Source of the DNA: CAWEPK01 sp963835595
Lineage (GTDB): Bacteria; Desulfobacterota; Syntrophorhabdia; Syntrophorhabdales; WCHB1-27
Assembly: GCA_963835595.1 (NCBI GenBank)
Contig: CAWIGL010000002.1
Span: 124,001 to 188,000, forward strand
Length of the DNA: 64,000 nucleotides
Direction of reading: 5' to 3'
In this document: positions 1-9,298 of the stretch, piece by piece
How positions within the stretch are numbered: position 1 is the first letter of the stretch
Layout of the letters: every line of letters starts with the position of its first letter
The notes under the pieces: generated by a model
What the model saw: the letters and a program-made list of their open reading frames with translations, nothing else
Told to the model about the DNA's origin: nothing
The model's database searches: none
Position numbers and translations under genes: made by a program

Positions 1-1
1 C

Positions 2-845
2 AGGGAGATCAACGTCCTGAAGCAGCAGGCCGAAGACAGGGTCGCCGCCCTTGAGGCGGAGCTTGCCGCAGCGGAGGCCGCCAGGAAGGACCGGGAATCG
101 GCCATCGACATCACCCTCCCCGGCAAGAGGCCCGTACTGGGCAGGAAGCACCCGATCACGCAGGTCTTCGACGAGATCATCAGGATCTTCTCGTCCCTCG
201 GGCTTCAGGGTCGTCGAGGGGCCGGACATAGAGCTCGACTACTATAACTTCGAGGCCCTCAACATGCCCAAGGACCATCCGGCCAGGGACATGCAGGACA
301 CCTTCTACGTAAGGCCGGACGTCGTCCTGAGGACCCACACGTCGCCAGTGCAGATCAGGACGATGGAGCGCGAGAAGCCGCCCGTACGCGTCATCGCCCC
401 GGGCGAGGTCTACCGCCACGACCAGGACATCTCCCACACGCCCATGTTCCACCAGGTCGAGGGCCTCATGGTCGATAAGGGCGTCAGCTTCTCCGACCTG
501 AAAGGCGTCCTCACCATGTTCATCCACGAGATGTTCGGACAGGGCGTCCCGGTCAGGTTCCGGCCGAGCTATTTCCCCTTCACGGAGCCTTCGGCCGAGG
601 TCGATATCGGCTGCGTGATATGCAAGGGGGTCGGATGCAACGTGTGCAAGAAGACGGGGTGGCTGGAGATCCTCGGCTCGGGCGCGGTCCATCCCCAGCT
701 CTTCAGGAACGTAGGATACGACCCGGAAGAGGTGAGCGGCTTCGCCTTCGGCATGGGGGTCGAAAGGATCGCAATGATAAAGTTCGGCATAGACGACATA
801 AAGCAATTTTACTATAACGACATACGTTTCCTGTCGCAGTTTTAG
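2..845 (+). CDS. pheS: Phenylalanyl-tRNA synthetase alpha subunit (5' cut by window edge, one frameshift)
   Basis: Alpha subunit of the class II phenylalanyl-tRNA synthetase (alpha2beta2), which charges tRNA-Phe in the cytoplasm. The window opens inside the N-terminal coiled-coil arm, read in the frame that starts at base 2 (AALEAELAAAEAARKD). From about base 203 the catalytic core continues in another frame: HTSPVQIR, GEVYRHDQDISHTP, PFTEPSAEVD, a C-x2-C / C-x2-C cluster followed by GWLEI, and class II motif 3 FGMGVERIAM. Dropping one G from the GGG near 200-202 joins the halves as SSLGF-RVVEG, so I read the break as a one-base insertion rather than a real truncation. The stop lies 11 bp before pheT. 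Confidence 0.95.
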
Positions 846-856
846 ATGGGTCGGGT

Positions 857-3274
857 ATGAGGGTGCCTTTCAACTGGCTGAAGGAATTCGTGGCCGTCCC
901 CGACGATGCGCAGGGGCTGGCGGACAGGCTTACCATGAGGGGCGCTCGAGGTGGAGGCCGTCGAGGCGTTTGCGCCCGCTTTCACCGATGTCTGCGTCGG
1001 CGAGATCGTAGAGATGGGGCCGCACCCTTCCGCAGACAGGCTCGCCCTGTGCAGGGTCGATACGGGGCGCGAGGTGCTCCCCATCGTCTGCGGCGCGCCT
1101 AACGCCGCAAAGGGACAGAAGGTGCCCGGTGGCCGTGCCGGGGGCGCAACTGCCGGGGCGGCGTCGTCATCGAGAAGAAGACGCTGCGCGGCGTTGAGTC
1201 CGTCGGCATGCTCCTGTCCGAAAAAGAGCTCGGCCTTTCGGACGACGCGAGCGGGCTTTTCATCCTGCCCGCAAACGCCGGCAATGGCGCGCCCCTCGCC
1301 GGGACGCTTGAGATAACAGACTGGGTGCTCGACGTCAACGTGCCGCCAAACCGGGGCGACTGCCAGTCCGTCCTCGGGCATGGCGAGGGAGGTGGCAGGC
1401 ATATACGGCTTGCATGTTACGCTGCCTGACTTCACGCTCGAAGAGAAGTCGCCCATCGACGGCCTTATCGGGCTTTCGATCCTCGACGCGGACGCCTGCC
1501 CCAGGTACGTGCTGCGCATGGTGCGCGGCATCTCCATCGTCCCTTCGCCTTTTCTCATGAGGAGCCGGATCGCCAAGGCAGGCATGAGGCCCATCAACTC
1601 CATCGTCGACGTGACGAACTACATCATGCTGGAGCTGGGCCAGCCCCTCCACGCCTTCGACTACGCGCGCATCCGCGACAGGCGCATCGAGGTGCGGACC
1701 GCAGACCGAAAGACCGTATTCCGCACCCTCGACGGCCAGGACAGGACACTTGAGGCGGGCGATTTGATGATCTGCGACGGCTCGGGACCGGTCGCCATAG
1801 CGGGCATCATGGGCGGGGAGAACTCGGAGATAAGCGCGGCAACCCGCGACGTTGCGCTTGAGAGCGCCTTCTTCAACCCCCTTGCCATAAGGCGGACGGC
1901 GCGCCGCCTAGACCTGCGGTCGGAGGCGTCGGCCCGCTTCGAGAAGGGCATCGACATCGAGGGCGTTGATTACGCGGCGAGGAAGGCGATCCGGCTCATG
2001 CAGCAGGTATCGGGCGGAGAAGTGCTCGCAGGCTCGGTCGAGTTCTACGCCAAAAAGCCGGGGCGGACCATAGCCCTCGGCCTTTCGAGGTGCCGGGAGC
2101 TGATCGGCGCGGAGATAACGGACGCGCAGGTCGAGGATGGCCTCGCCTCGATCGGCTTAAAGCCCATCTCTGCCGAAGGCGACCGCGTCACCTTCTCCAT
2201 ACCTTCTTACCGCCATGACTTAAGCGATTACTGCGACCTCGTCGAGGAAGTCGCCCGCATCATCGGCTACGACGCCATCCCGGCGAGCGCGCCGGTAAGC
2301 CCGCTTTTGCCCGTCCCGGTCGGCAGGCGGGAGGCGGTCGTAGATGCGGCGAAGACGTACCTTACGTCGTGCGGCTTCTTCGAGGCGATCAACTACGGGT
2401 TCTTCGGCGTTAAGGACATAGAGGCCTTCCGCCTCGATACGGCGGCCGCGAAAGATGACGCTGAGAGCGCCCCGGACGAGCGCGCAGCATTCGTGCCCCT
2501 CCTCAACCCCATATCGAAGGAGCTTGGCGTCATGCGGACGATCCTTGCCGCCGGCCTCCTGAAGAACGTCGCCTACAACACGCACAGGGGCGCGAAAAAC
2601 GTGAGGGTCTTCGAGATCGGAAAGGTCTTCACCATGTCCGGCGCGTCGGATCTGCCGCGCGAGTCTGTACACCTCGCCGTCGCCGCCTGCGGCAACGAGA
2701 GGGAAGACTTCTGGAGGGACGGAACGAGGGAGATCGACTTCTTCGACCTTAAGGGCACGCTGGAGGGGCTGTGCGAGCGGTTCGGCCTGGAGATCGGCGT
2801 TGGGCAGACAAAAGAGCCCTTCCTGGAGCCGCGCGACGTCTGCCGACCTTTTCACGGACGGGGTAAGGATCGGCTGGATGGGGGCGGTGGCAGGCGAGGT
2901 CGGGGCCGCCTTCGACGTTGACGGCAGGGTCTGGTGCGCGGAGATCGACCTGGACGCAATCATAGGGAAAGGGGCGGCACAGAGGGTCTATGAGCCGATA
3001 TCCAGGTATCCGGCCGTCACGCGGGATTTCTCTTTCTACGCGGACGATTCGATACCGGCGGCCGATATTGTGGACGCCATATCGGCGGTGTCGCCGCTGA
3101 TAGTCTCGGCCGGGGTGTTCGATATATTTTCAAAAAAGGAGGTGAGGAGCATATCGGTCAGGGTCGTTTTCCAGTCCTACGAGGATACGCTGACGGACGA
3201 GCAGCGTGAACGGCTTGCAGCAGATCATCATCGACAGGCTCACGAGTACGGAAGGGATAACACTGAGAACGTAG
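857..3274 (+). CDS. pheT: Phenylalanyl-tRNA synthetase beta subunit (about six frameshifts)
   Basis: Beta subunit, partner of the upstream PheS; it carries tRNA binding and editing. The protein starts MRVPFNWLKEFV. An OB-fold tRNA-binding segment follows (HPSADRLALCRVD, VCGAPNAAKGQKV), then the B3/B4 editing region (INSIVDVTNYIMLELGQPL, IAGIMGGENSEI), B5, the core and a C-terminal FDX-ACB domain (RYPAVTRDFSFYADD). The frame changes near 945, 1130, 1157, 1378, 2836 and 3216. Most breaks are repaired by removing one base, usually a G or T in a short run. The repaired C-terminus ends TEGITLRT with the stop at 3272-3274. All domains are present, so I treat it as an intact gene in an error-prone stretch. 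Confidence 0.93.
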
Positions 3275-3284
3275 GGAGGGGTGT

Positions 3285-3576
3285 ATGACGAAGCAGGAAA
3301 TAGTGACGACAGTCTATGAAAAGCTCGGTTTCTCCAAGAGGGAATCGTCCGACATCGTCGAGCATTTTTTCAGGATCGTGAAAGAGCGTCTCGTCCAGGG
3401 AGAAAACGTCAAGATATCGGGGCTGGGGAATTTTGTCGTAAAGGAGAAGAAGGCAAGGAAGGGGAGAAACCCCCAGACAGGGCGAAGAGATCGAGATCGC
3501 GCCGCGCAGGGTGCTCAATTTCAAGCTGAGCCAGGTTTTGAAGGACGAGATAAACGACAACCATAAGGGAACATGA
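3285..3576 (+). CDS. ihfA: Integration host factor alpha subunit (one frameshift)
   Basis: HU/IHF-family DNA-bending protein of about 96 residues, which bends DNA in the nucleoid and at promoters and recombination sites. It starts MTKQEIVTTVYEKLGFSK, with the family core FFRIVKERLVQGENVKISG, GNFVVKEKKARKGRNPQTG and, after removing one G near 3482, EEIEIAPRRVLNFKLSQ. The pheT-ihfA-merR order is the usual one in proteobacteria, which favours IHF-alpha over HU. The stop overlaps the next ATG as ATGA. Confidence 0.92.
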
Positions 3577-3891
3577 TCCCGAATATCCCTGAACGGGTAT
3601 TCTACAGGATAAAAGAGGTATGCACGCTTACCGGTCTGAAGCCACACATCCTGCGGTACTGGGAACAGGAATTCAGGGACATAAGGCCCGTAAAGAGCTC
3701 CAGGGGCCAGAGACTATACAGGAAAAAGGATCTTGATGCGATTTTCACGATCAAGAAACTCCTTTACGAAAGAAGGTTCACGATCGACGGTGCGAAACGA
3801 TACCTGAGCACGCAGCAGGACGCTTTTCGGCGAGATCAAGGAAGAGTTGATGGAGATCGTCAAAATACTCGATAAAGGAGACCGGACATGA
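3573..3891 (+). CDS. MerR-family transcriptional regulator (one frameshift)
   Basis: Small MerR-type DNA-binding protein. The N-terminal winged helix-turn-helix is clear (YRIKEVCTLTGLKPHILRYW, EQEFRDIRPVKSSRGQRLYR), followed by the helix LDAIFTIKKLLYERRFTIDG. Removing one T near 3826 extends it through GEIKEELMEIVKILDKGDRT. It lacks an effector domain with obvious cysteines, so no metal or oxidant sensing is implied. It overlaps ihfA upstream and the lipoprotein gene downstream by ATGA, so it is co-transcribed with pheST. This position is common in Deltaproteobacteria; the target genes are unknown. Confidence 0.88.
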
Positions 3892-4510
3892 AAACAATCA
3901 TGGTTCTTGCAATTTTCCTGTGCGCGGTAGTCGCGTGCACCGGACCGATCCACGTAGCAAAAACCGAAAACGACGGCATAAAGACCGCCTACCAGGACCC
4001 TGAGCTTTCAGACGCTGTCCGCAGAAATACCAGCCGGTCCTCAAGGAGATATACGAGCGGTATCAGACCGCAGGCGTTGATGTCTACCCGAACGGCATCG
4101 GCTTTACGTCCGTTCTCGACCAGGACGGCAAGAATCACCACTACTTGCTCGTCCAGGTCAGGCCGCGCGACATCATGTTCGGCGAGGTCCAGACGAAGCC
4201 CCGTGACAGGTTCGTTGAAGTGTACAAGCACCAGTTCGAGAAAAATCTCCGGCTGATGAAACCGGGAGACCTCCAGGACGGAGTTGAGGGTCTGGCCTTC
4301 GGCGTCTACTGGCCCGTCCGAGACCTCTCACAGTGCAACACTTACGGCGGCTTCCTGGAATATACGATCATCTACTTCCCCAAGACGGACTTCATAGACC
4401 TTTCGGCCGAGAACATCACGCTTACAGAGGCAGTCGAAAACGCCGAGATCGTAACGTCCCTCGACCGGAAGCCGGCAATATCGATCAAGATCACCGAGAC
4501 GAACGAATAG
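3888..4510 (+). CDS. Putative lipoprotein of unknown function (one frameshift)
   Basis: About 206 residues after repair. The N-terminus is a lipoprotein signal (MKTIMVLAIFLCAVVAC, lipobox VVAC), predicting membrane anchoring through Cys17. The mature part has no domain I recognise; it contains KYQPVLKEIYERYQTAGVD, VDVYPNGIGFTSVLDQDG and GFLEYTIIYFPKTDF. The frame changes near 4024, where a base seems to be missing from an A run; this is the one break that looks like a deletion. It is the last gene of the pheST-ihfA-merR operon, and a strong terminator follows 13 bases after the stop. Confidence 0.7.
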
Positions 4511-4523
4511 CGCCGGAACAACC

Positions 4524-4560
4524 GCGCCCGGCCGCGAATAAGCGCGGCCGGGCGCCTTTT
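4524..4560 (+). terminator. Rho-independent terminator of the pheST-ihfA operon
   Basis: A perfect 13-bp G+C stem (4524-4536 with 4543-4555), a 6-nt loop (AATAAG) and a CTTTT tail. It lies just after the lipoprotein stop and before the convergent M50 protease gene. Confidence 0.9.
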
Positions 4561-4583
4561 GCCTGCCTTGAGACCGCAGGCGT

Positions 4584-5405
4584 CTACTTGCCGAAAAGCC
4601 CGCGCAGTATCTCCATCAAGCTCCCGCCTGGGAAAGGGGCCGGGACAAAAGACAGGACGAATACGAGCAGCACGAAGACGGCCAGCACCCTTCTCTTCGG
4701 GTCGAGGGGCGTCTCACCGTCGATGGGCCTGGGATGGTTTATGCCGAACGACAGGAGCAGTATCGTAAGGACTATCCACCCCGCGCTGTAAAATACCGCG
4801 AGCACCAGGAGGACCGGGATCAAGCCCCGGAAAACCCATTTGCTCTTCTCCCCGGCCACCGCGTAGATCACGTGACCCCCGTCGAGCTGGCCTATGGGCA
4901 GGAGGTTGAGGGCCGTCACGAAAAGACCCACCCACGCCGCGTATGCCACGGGATGGAGCACCAGCTCGTAGTGCGGAGGCAGCTCCCTCACTATGATCCC
5001 CTCCAGGAGCTTGAAGAGCAGCGGGTCGCCCAGCTCGATGAAGCCGGGGCCTGGCGCCGTGACCTTTACCGCAGTCGATAGCTCGATGCCGATTACGGCG
5101 CAGACGACCGCAAGGGTGAAGCCGCACAGCGGACCGGCCGCGCCTATGTCGAAGAGCGACCGCTTGTCGTATATGGCGCCCCGCATTTTTATGACCGCCC
5201 CGAACGTGCCGAAGGGGAAGTAAGGGAAAGGGATGAAATACGGAAGCGAGGAAGGCACGCCGTAATGCCTGCTCGTCAGGTAGTGGCCCATCTCGTGGGA
5301 AAGGAGGATCGTCATGATCGAAAGGCTGTAGAGCGCGCCTCCCACCCAGTACGTCGAGAGCACGGTCAGCAGAAACAGGAGTATATGAATAAGCCGGCGC
5401 TTCAG
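4584..5405 (-). CDS. Site-2-type M50 zinc metalloprotease
   Basis: Multi-spanning intramembrane protease related to S2P/SpoIVFB; it would cut transmembrane substrates within the bilayer. The zinc motif HEMGH follows the first membrane segments, and the third ligand lies in NLLPIGQLDGGH. Hydrophobic segments include TILLSHEMGHYLTS, GPLCGFTLAVVCAVIGIEL and GLIPVLLVLAVFYSAGW. The first GTG (5363) would cut into the first membrane helix. The frame stays open upstream as LKRRLIHILLFLLTV to a CTG at 5405 that follows a GGGGG tract, so I place the start there with doubt. It lies immediately downstream of holA on the same strand. Confidence 0.8.
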   Translation of the reverse strand: MKRRLIHILLFLLTVLSTYWVGGALYSLSIMTILLSHEMGHYLTSRHYGVPSSLPYFIPFPYFPFGTFGAVIKMRGAIYDKRSLFDIGAAGPLCGFTLAVVCAVIGIELSTAVKVTAPGPGFIELGDPLLFKLLEGIIVRELPPHYELVLHPVAYAAWVGLFVTALNLLPIGQLDGGHVIYAVAGEKSKWVFRGLIPVLLVLAVFYSAGWIVLTILLLSFGINHPRPIDGETPLDPKRRVLAVFVLLVFVLSFVPAPFPGGSLMEILRGLFGK

Positions 5406-5407
5406 TA

Positions 5408-6370
5408 CTACACCCCCAGGAGGCCGGCCTCGAAATGGACGCGGTCGTGCCTTGTCCCTCTTTTGACCCTGCCGTCGAAGCGCGCGAGCATGTCGAAGAA
5501 AGAGAGCAGGTCCTCCCTTCCGTACTTGCGGCTCGCCTTCGCCAGGTTGAACGCGTAATAGGGCTTCTGGAACGCGAGGTAGTTCCTCTTTTCAAGCGGA
5601 GGCGGATCGAGGTCTTCCTTGAGCTTCCCGAAGGACTTCGAGAACGTGCGGAAGTCGGTATCGCCGCCGAGCGCGCCCTGGCCGTCCCTCGCCTGCATGA
5701 GCAGCCTGACGCGGCGCGCAAGGAAGCCGTGCACCGCGAGCACCTCCATCCCCTGCGACAGAAGGGCCTCCAGAATGCCGACGATCTCTTTCCTGCTCCG
5801 CCGCGCCACGGCCTCGGAAAGGGCGATAAAATCTTCTTCGCGCATGTCGGTCACGACGGCCGACACGTCCTTTGCCTCGACGACCTGCCTCTCCCCCACG
5901 TAGTCGATCAGCTTTGCCAGCTCGCTCGCCAGGAGCGCCTCGTCCCCCAAGCGCTCCCTCAAGAGGTCGAAGGCCCGGTCGGTCATCTTCTTCCCGTCCG
6001 CCCTGAGCGTCGCCAGGACGCGCTCCCTGAACCGCTTCTCCCTTTCCTGCTCCAGGTTGACCCTTTCCGCGTCGATCGACGGCGGCAGGGCCAGATCCGG
6101 GGAAGTCGCGTAGATAATGACACCCGCCCTGTCCTTCAATATATCGAGGCCGGGCGCCACCTGCCGCAGTGCTTCCGCCGAAGGGTCGAGCAGGGCCAGG
6201 ACGAGGCCCTCTTCGAGGAAGAGGGCCGAGGCCTTCTCGGTGACGGCCTGCGCGACCTCCTGCCCGGCCGCCGCTACGACGCGCGGGTTGTCCGACCACC
6301 TGCGGGCCAGCAAATGGACATCCTCGATGAAGTTGTCTTTGGACCCGACGGTGAAGACAATCTGACCCAT
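5408..6370 (-). CDS. holA: DNA polymerase III delta subunit (clamp-loader subunit)
   Basis: Delta subunit of the clamp loader, which opens the beta clamp for loading at the replication fork. About 320 residues, close to the family length. The N-terminus (MGQIVFTVGSKDNFIEDVHL) is divergent, but the middle and C-terminal parts match the family: ELAKLIDYVGERQVVEAKDV, IALSEAVARRSRKEIVGILE and VLAVHGFLARRVRLLMQARD. An in-frame TTG at 6406 would add 12 residues without a clear ribosome site, so I prefer ATG 6370. The divergent N-terminus leaves some doubt. Confidence 0.75.
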   Translation of the reverse strand: MGQIVFTVGSKDNFIEDVHLLARRWSDNPRVVAAAGQEVAQAVTEKASALFLEEGLVLALLDPSAEALRQVAPGLDILKDRAGVIIYATSPDLALPPSIDAERVNLEQEREKRFRERVLATLRADGKKMTDRAFDLLRERLGDEALLASELAKLIDYVGERQVVEAKDVSAVVTDMREEDFIALSEAVARRSRKEIVGILEALLSQGMEVLAVHGFLARRVRLLMQARDGQGALGGDTDFRTFSKSFGKLKEDLDPPPLEKRNYLAFQKPYYAFNLAKASRKYGREDLLSFFDMLARFDGRVKRGTRHDRVHFEAGLLGV

Positions 6371-6411
6371 ATTCAATAGACTACTTGGAAACGGCCCTAT
6401 TTGCAAGGGTG

Positions 6412-6537
6412 GCGCTTGGCTCTTTTCGCGCTATGCGCCTGTCTCTCGGGGCCGCGCCTCCTCGACGTACTTCAACTGTACAGTCTCGTCGGGCGACCCC
6501 TCGATCACGGCACCTATCATCGAAAATAGCCAAGCGC
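6412..6537. repeat. Structured intergenic repeat family 1, copy A
   Basis: 126 bp with strong terminal inverted repeats: GCGCTTGGCT at 6412-6421 pairs with AGCCAAGCGC at 6528-6537, extended by CTTTTCG and CGAAAAT. The exact centre is a small hairpin, GTAC (6467-6470), loop TTCAACT, GTAC (6478-6481). Flanking paired blocks include GGGG with CCCC. Copies B, C and D share length, symmetry and the 7-nt central loop. It lies between holA and tRNA-Pro. Confidence 0.75.
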
Positions 6538-6571
6538 TCTCAAAACCCTGGCGCACTGCCTCATTGGTTCC

Positions 6572-6595
6572 CTCCCCCTGGTGGGGGTGAGGGAT
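6572..6595. other. G/C hairpin upstream of the tRNA gene
   Basis: CCCTC-CCCCT, loop GGT, then GGGGG-T-GAGGG form an imperfect inverted repeat. No U-run follows on either strand, so I do not call it a terminator. Confidence 0.4.
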
Positions 6596-6652
6596 GTTGT
6601 TGTGTTCACAAAGTGATGGAAATTTTCCCCTGGAGATGTTATTTTAATCTCA

Positions 6653-6726
6653 CGGGACGTAGCTCAGCATGGTAGAGCACAGCGTTCGGGACGCTGGGGC
6701 CGCTGGTTCAAGTCCAGTCGTCCCGA
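6653..6726 (+). tRNA. tRNA-Pro (anticodon CGG)
   Basis: The full cloverleaf can be drawn: acceptor CGGGACG with CGTCCCG, D-stem GCTC with GAGC, anticodon stem CAGCG with CGCTG around loop TTCGGGA (anticodon CGG), variable loop of 5, T-arm GCTGG-TTCAAGT-CCAGT, discriminator A. The CCA end is not encoded. It reads the CCG proline codons that dominate a GC-rich genome. Confidence 0.96.
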
Positions 6727-6791
6727 TTTATATCTCTTGCACCCCATTGCTTTCCGATCACCTTCCCCGTCAGCCCGGCAGCTCGAAAAAC

Positions 6792-6819
6792 TTGAAACGT
6801 CACGCAAAATTGTTATAAT
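6792..6819 (+). promoter_or_regulatory. Sigma-70-type promoter for the DUF2283 gene
   Basis: TTGAAA (6792-6797), 16-bp spacer, perfect TATAAT (6814-6819), 18 bases before the start codon of the DUF2283 gene. Confidence 0.65.
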
Positions 6820-6836
6820 GGTGACAAGGCCAGGCG

Positions 6837-7061
6837 ATGAAAATTCAGTACGACGATGAAGTCGATGCGGTATATATCAAGCTGGGCAACCAAAAGCCCG
6901 ACGGGGTAATCGAGATTGCCGAAGGCGTCAATCTGGACACGACGGCCGGGAACAGGATCGTGGGCATAGAGATACTCGACGCATCGAAGAAGATAGACAT
7001 CAAGACTATCCTGACATATGAGCTTGCCCTCGACAAAAAGCTCATCAAGAAAACAGCGTAG
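6837..7061 (+). CDS. DUF2283 family protein
   Basis: 74 residues, typical of the DUF2283 family: MKIQYDDEVDAVYIKLGN at the start, then VIEIAEGVNLDTTAGNRIVG and IEILDASKKI. These small soluble proteins have no assigned biochemical role. Its own TATAAT promoter lies just upstream. It is followed by yjbQ in the same direction but 68 bases away, so co-transcription is possible rather than shown. Confidence 0.85.
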   Translation: MKIQYDDEVDAVYIKLGNQKPDGVIEIAEGVNLDTTAGNRIVGIEILDASKKIDIKTILTYELALDKKLIKKTA

Positions 7062-7129
7062 CGTTTCTCCGATGCACACGCCGGATAAAGTGTCGGGAGC
7101 AATATGACGGCAGACATGAAAAACGATTC

Positions 7130-7549
7130 ATGAAGATCATAAGCTCGCGCATCAGGCTTGAGACGAAAGGGAGCGGCGACCTGGTCGATATTACCGGCCG
7201 GGTGGCGCAGGCGCTTGAGGCGTCGGCCTTGCAAACGGGGAGCGTGCTCGTTTTCGTGGTCGGCTCGACGGCAGGCATAACCACCTTCGAGTACGAGCCG
7301 GGCCTGATCGCGGACATGAAGGATTTCTATCAGCAGATGGCGCCGTCAGGCAGGCACTACTGCCACGACGACACATGGGGCGACGCAAACGGCTTCAGTC
7401 ACATACGGGCGTCCTTCACGGGGCCGTCGCTCACCGTACCGTTCGAGGCCGGCAGGCTCCTTCTCGGCACCTGGCAGCAGATCGTCCTGGCGGAGTTCGA
7501 CAATCGCCCCCGCAGGCGGGAGGTGGTGGTCCAGATCACGGGCAAATAG
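7130..7549 (+). CDS. YjbQ/UPF0047 family protein
   Basis: 139-residue cytosolic protein of the UPF0047 (YjbQ) family, for which thiamine-phosphate-synthase-like side activity has been reported. Family signatures are visible: VFVVGSTAGITTFEYEPG, YCHDDTWGDANGFSHIRAS, FTGPSLTVPFEAGRLLLGTW and QQIVLAEFDNRPRRREV. The conserved histidines and acidic residues of the fold are present. Its stop overlaps the convergent Memo-like gene by 14 bp. True function uncertain; family assignment is strong. Confidence 0.92.
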   Translation: MKIISSRIRLETKGSGDLVDITGRVAQALEASALQTGSVLVFVVGSTAGITTFEYEPGLIADMKDFYQQMAPSGRHYCHDDTWGDANGFSHIRASFTGPSLTVPFEAGRLLLGTWQQIVLAEFDNRPRRREVVVQITGK

Positions 7550-8769
7550 AAGAGAAGACAACACCCGCGAAGCTGACCGACGACGCCCCGTCCGTCCACT
7601 GGTCGTAGCCGACGACTTCCCCCTTGCACGAATCGAGCATGGAGAGCAGGAAATAGATAGGCGCGAGGCCGCATATCCTTCTTCTGTCGCCCTCCTGCCG
7701 GACCGCATCGAAGAAGCCCGCTCCGTCCGCCGCAGCCACCGGCCGGAGGAGCCTTTCGTCCTTGCGCCTCGATTCGTCGAGGGTCGCCCGGTCGAGGGGC
7801 AGCAGCGTCGCCGAACTGCGCGCCTATGTGCGCAAGGTCGGCGCCCGCTATAAAGACGCACGGTCCATCGTGGGCCTTCAATATCTCCTTGAGCCGGCCG
7901 GCAAGGTTTGCCGCCTCGCCGCCGGCCGGGTCCATGCCGTCCTCCATGTATGCATGGAGGGAGCCCGTCAGGATCGAGAGGACCTCGAACCTCTCGCCGC
8001 CGAGGAGATACTGGATCACGGGCAGTTGAAGCTCGATGGAATGCTCGTTCCTGTGGGGCCACTCATCGACGCACGCACCGAGGAGGGCGTCTTCCCTGAT
8101 GAGCCTGCCGACCGCGCCTGCCCCCGCGATGACGCCCAGCGGGGTGGCCACGTCGCGCAGCGCTATGTTCCAGAGCTTGGGCGCAACCTTGTGGCACGTG
8201 CCGAAGATGACGAAAAGGGTATTTCCTTCCTTCGGGAGTGCGCCGTAAGCGAGCCGGTAAACGTCCATGCCCCGCGCGTAATCGATATGGGGCGCGATGA
8301 TCGCCTTGACGCCGTCGGCCTGCGGCCCGCCTTCCGCCTGCGCCCCGCCTTCCGCCTGCCGCGTCAGATTTTCCATAAAGGCGCGAAGGCCCGCCTCGTC
8401 ACCAGGATACCCGCTGCCTGCCAGATAGGCCGACCGGCACGGCGCCGTCTCATATTCCTCCCTGAGCGCCCGCACCCTGTCGCGATACCTGTCGTTGTCG
8501 AGGAGGAAGTGGGCGTCGAGGGCCTCCACCATCGAGGCAATGCGCTCCGACATGATAAGCTCGCCCGAGGCGCGCATGTACGCCGCCTGCATGTCCCTTG
8601 CCGACATCGTACCGTCCATGAGCGAGATGAGAAAGAGCGCCTCCCTTGAGATGAGAAGGGATTTGTCCGTGATCCCCTCCGGGTCGCGGACGAGGAACAT
8701 CTCCGTCCCGTTGTGCCTCATGGGCACGATGTCGAGCCACCTTACGCGTATCCGGTCACTCTCGTCCAT
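7536..8769 (-). CDS. AmmeMemoRadiSam system protein B (Memo-like), extended N-terminus, one frameshift
   Basis: Member of the Memo family, structurally like extradiol dioxygenases; in bacteria it occurs in the AmmeMemoRadiSam set, whose chemistry is unresolved. The first ~130 residues are an extension (MRHNGTEMFLVRDPEGITDK, LISLMDGTMSARDMQAAYM) of winged-helix/PqqD-like appearance. The Memo domain follows: IIAPHIDYARGMDVY, LFVIFGTCHKVAP, EWPHRNEHSIELQLP and FIAGADLAHIGAQFGD. Near 7805 one base breaks the frame; the C-terminus resumes as LDRATLDESRRKDERLL and ends TDGASSVSFAGVVFSSI. No AMMECR1 or radical-SAM partner is in the window. Confidence 0.88.
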
Positions 8770-8827
8770 CCTTAAATATTACCACGGCGGACGCCAAAAC
8801 GAAAAGGGCGCGGGAGGTGTGGGTGGG

Positions 8828-8950
8828 ACCGGGATCTTTTCGCGGCTTGCGTCGTCATCGGGTTCGGCACGAGTCCTCACATACGCAAGAAGTATGCTCC
8901 GGCTCGTACCTCCCCGATTCCTAGCCATCCACGAAAATCTCTCCGGCCCC
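8828..8950. repeat. Structured intergenic repeat family 1, copy B
   Basis: 123 bp. Ends pair imperfectly (CCGGGATCTTTTCG with CGAAAATCTCTCCGG). Nested stems are ATCGGG with CCCGAT, then CACGAG with CTCGT, then the central hairpin CATAC (8880-8884), loop GCAAGAA, GTATG (8892-8896). A run of spaced G triplets directly precedes it (8815-8832). It sits between the divergent Memo-like and phoU genes. Confidence 0.75.
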
Positions 8951-9079
8951 CCTTGCCCCCGAATACGTCTCGTCTTTCATGGTTGCTATCTTACGGTTGG
9001 CACCCCTTGCCCCGCCCTCTCTCCTTACCAGGGAAAGGGGGTTCATAGATACAGTACAGCCTGCTCTTGCCGCCGGTGT

Positions 9080-9232
9080 GGTTCCTGAATCTTCTTTGTC
9101 TGTCTGAGCGGGGAGGCTCGCCGGGCTTTGCCCGGCGAGGGGGTGCTGAACCCCAATAATTGCCTGTTATAAGGCGATTGCTATACTATGTCAATCCATC
9201 AGCGCCGGAAGCAGGAAATTGCGCTAAGACTG
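9080..9232 (+). repeat. Dispersed repeat family 2, copy 1
   Basis: About 153 bp, roughly 90% identical by eye to 62602-62756. It contains a GCTCGCCGGGC/GCCCGGCGAG hairpin (around 9116-9139), a GGGG-TGCTGAA-CCCC hairpin and AATTGCC pairing with GGCGATT. The right part contains TTGCCT-16 bp-TATACT, a possible promoter. It lies upstream of the pst operon on the same strand. Confidence 0.8.
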
Positions 9233-9246
9233 CTAAATAATCAGTA

Positions 9247-9275
9247 TTGTTTTGCCCCGCGAAACATTCTATAAT
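9247..9275 (+). promoter_or_regulatory. Sigma-70-type promoter of the phoU-pst operon
   Basis: TTGTTT (9247-9252), 17-bp spacer, perfect TATAAT (9270-9275), 23 bases before the phoU start. GGGAGG at 9283-9288 can serve as ribosome site. I saw no convincing Pho box. Confidence 0.7.
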
Positions 9276-9298
9276 GAAGACAGGGAGGACGGCGGTAC

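Noticed and set aside
857..3274. Calling pheT (and other frameshifted genes) pseudogenes
   Set aside because: Each is an essential or operon-consistent gene with full conservation across every break; single extra bases explain all of it.
5435..6379. 314-codon plus-strand frame opposite holA
   Set aside because: Antisense shadow of a well-supported gene with no recognisable motif.
6598..6611. Rex-type operator TTGTGTTCACAA upstream of tRNA-Pro
   Set aside because: Arms TTGTG and CACAA are only 2 bases apart; Rex sites need TTGTGAA-N4-TTCACAA spacing.
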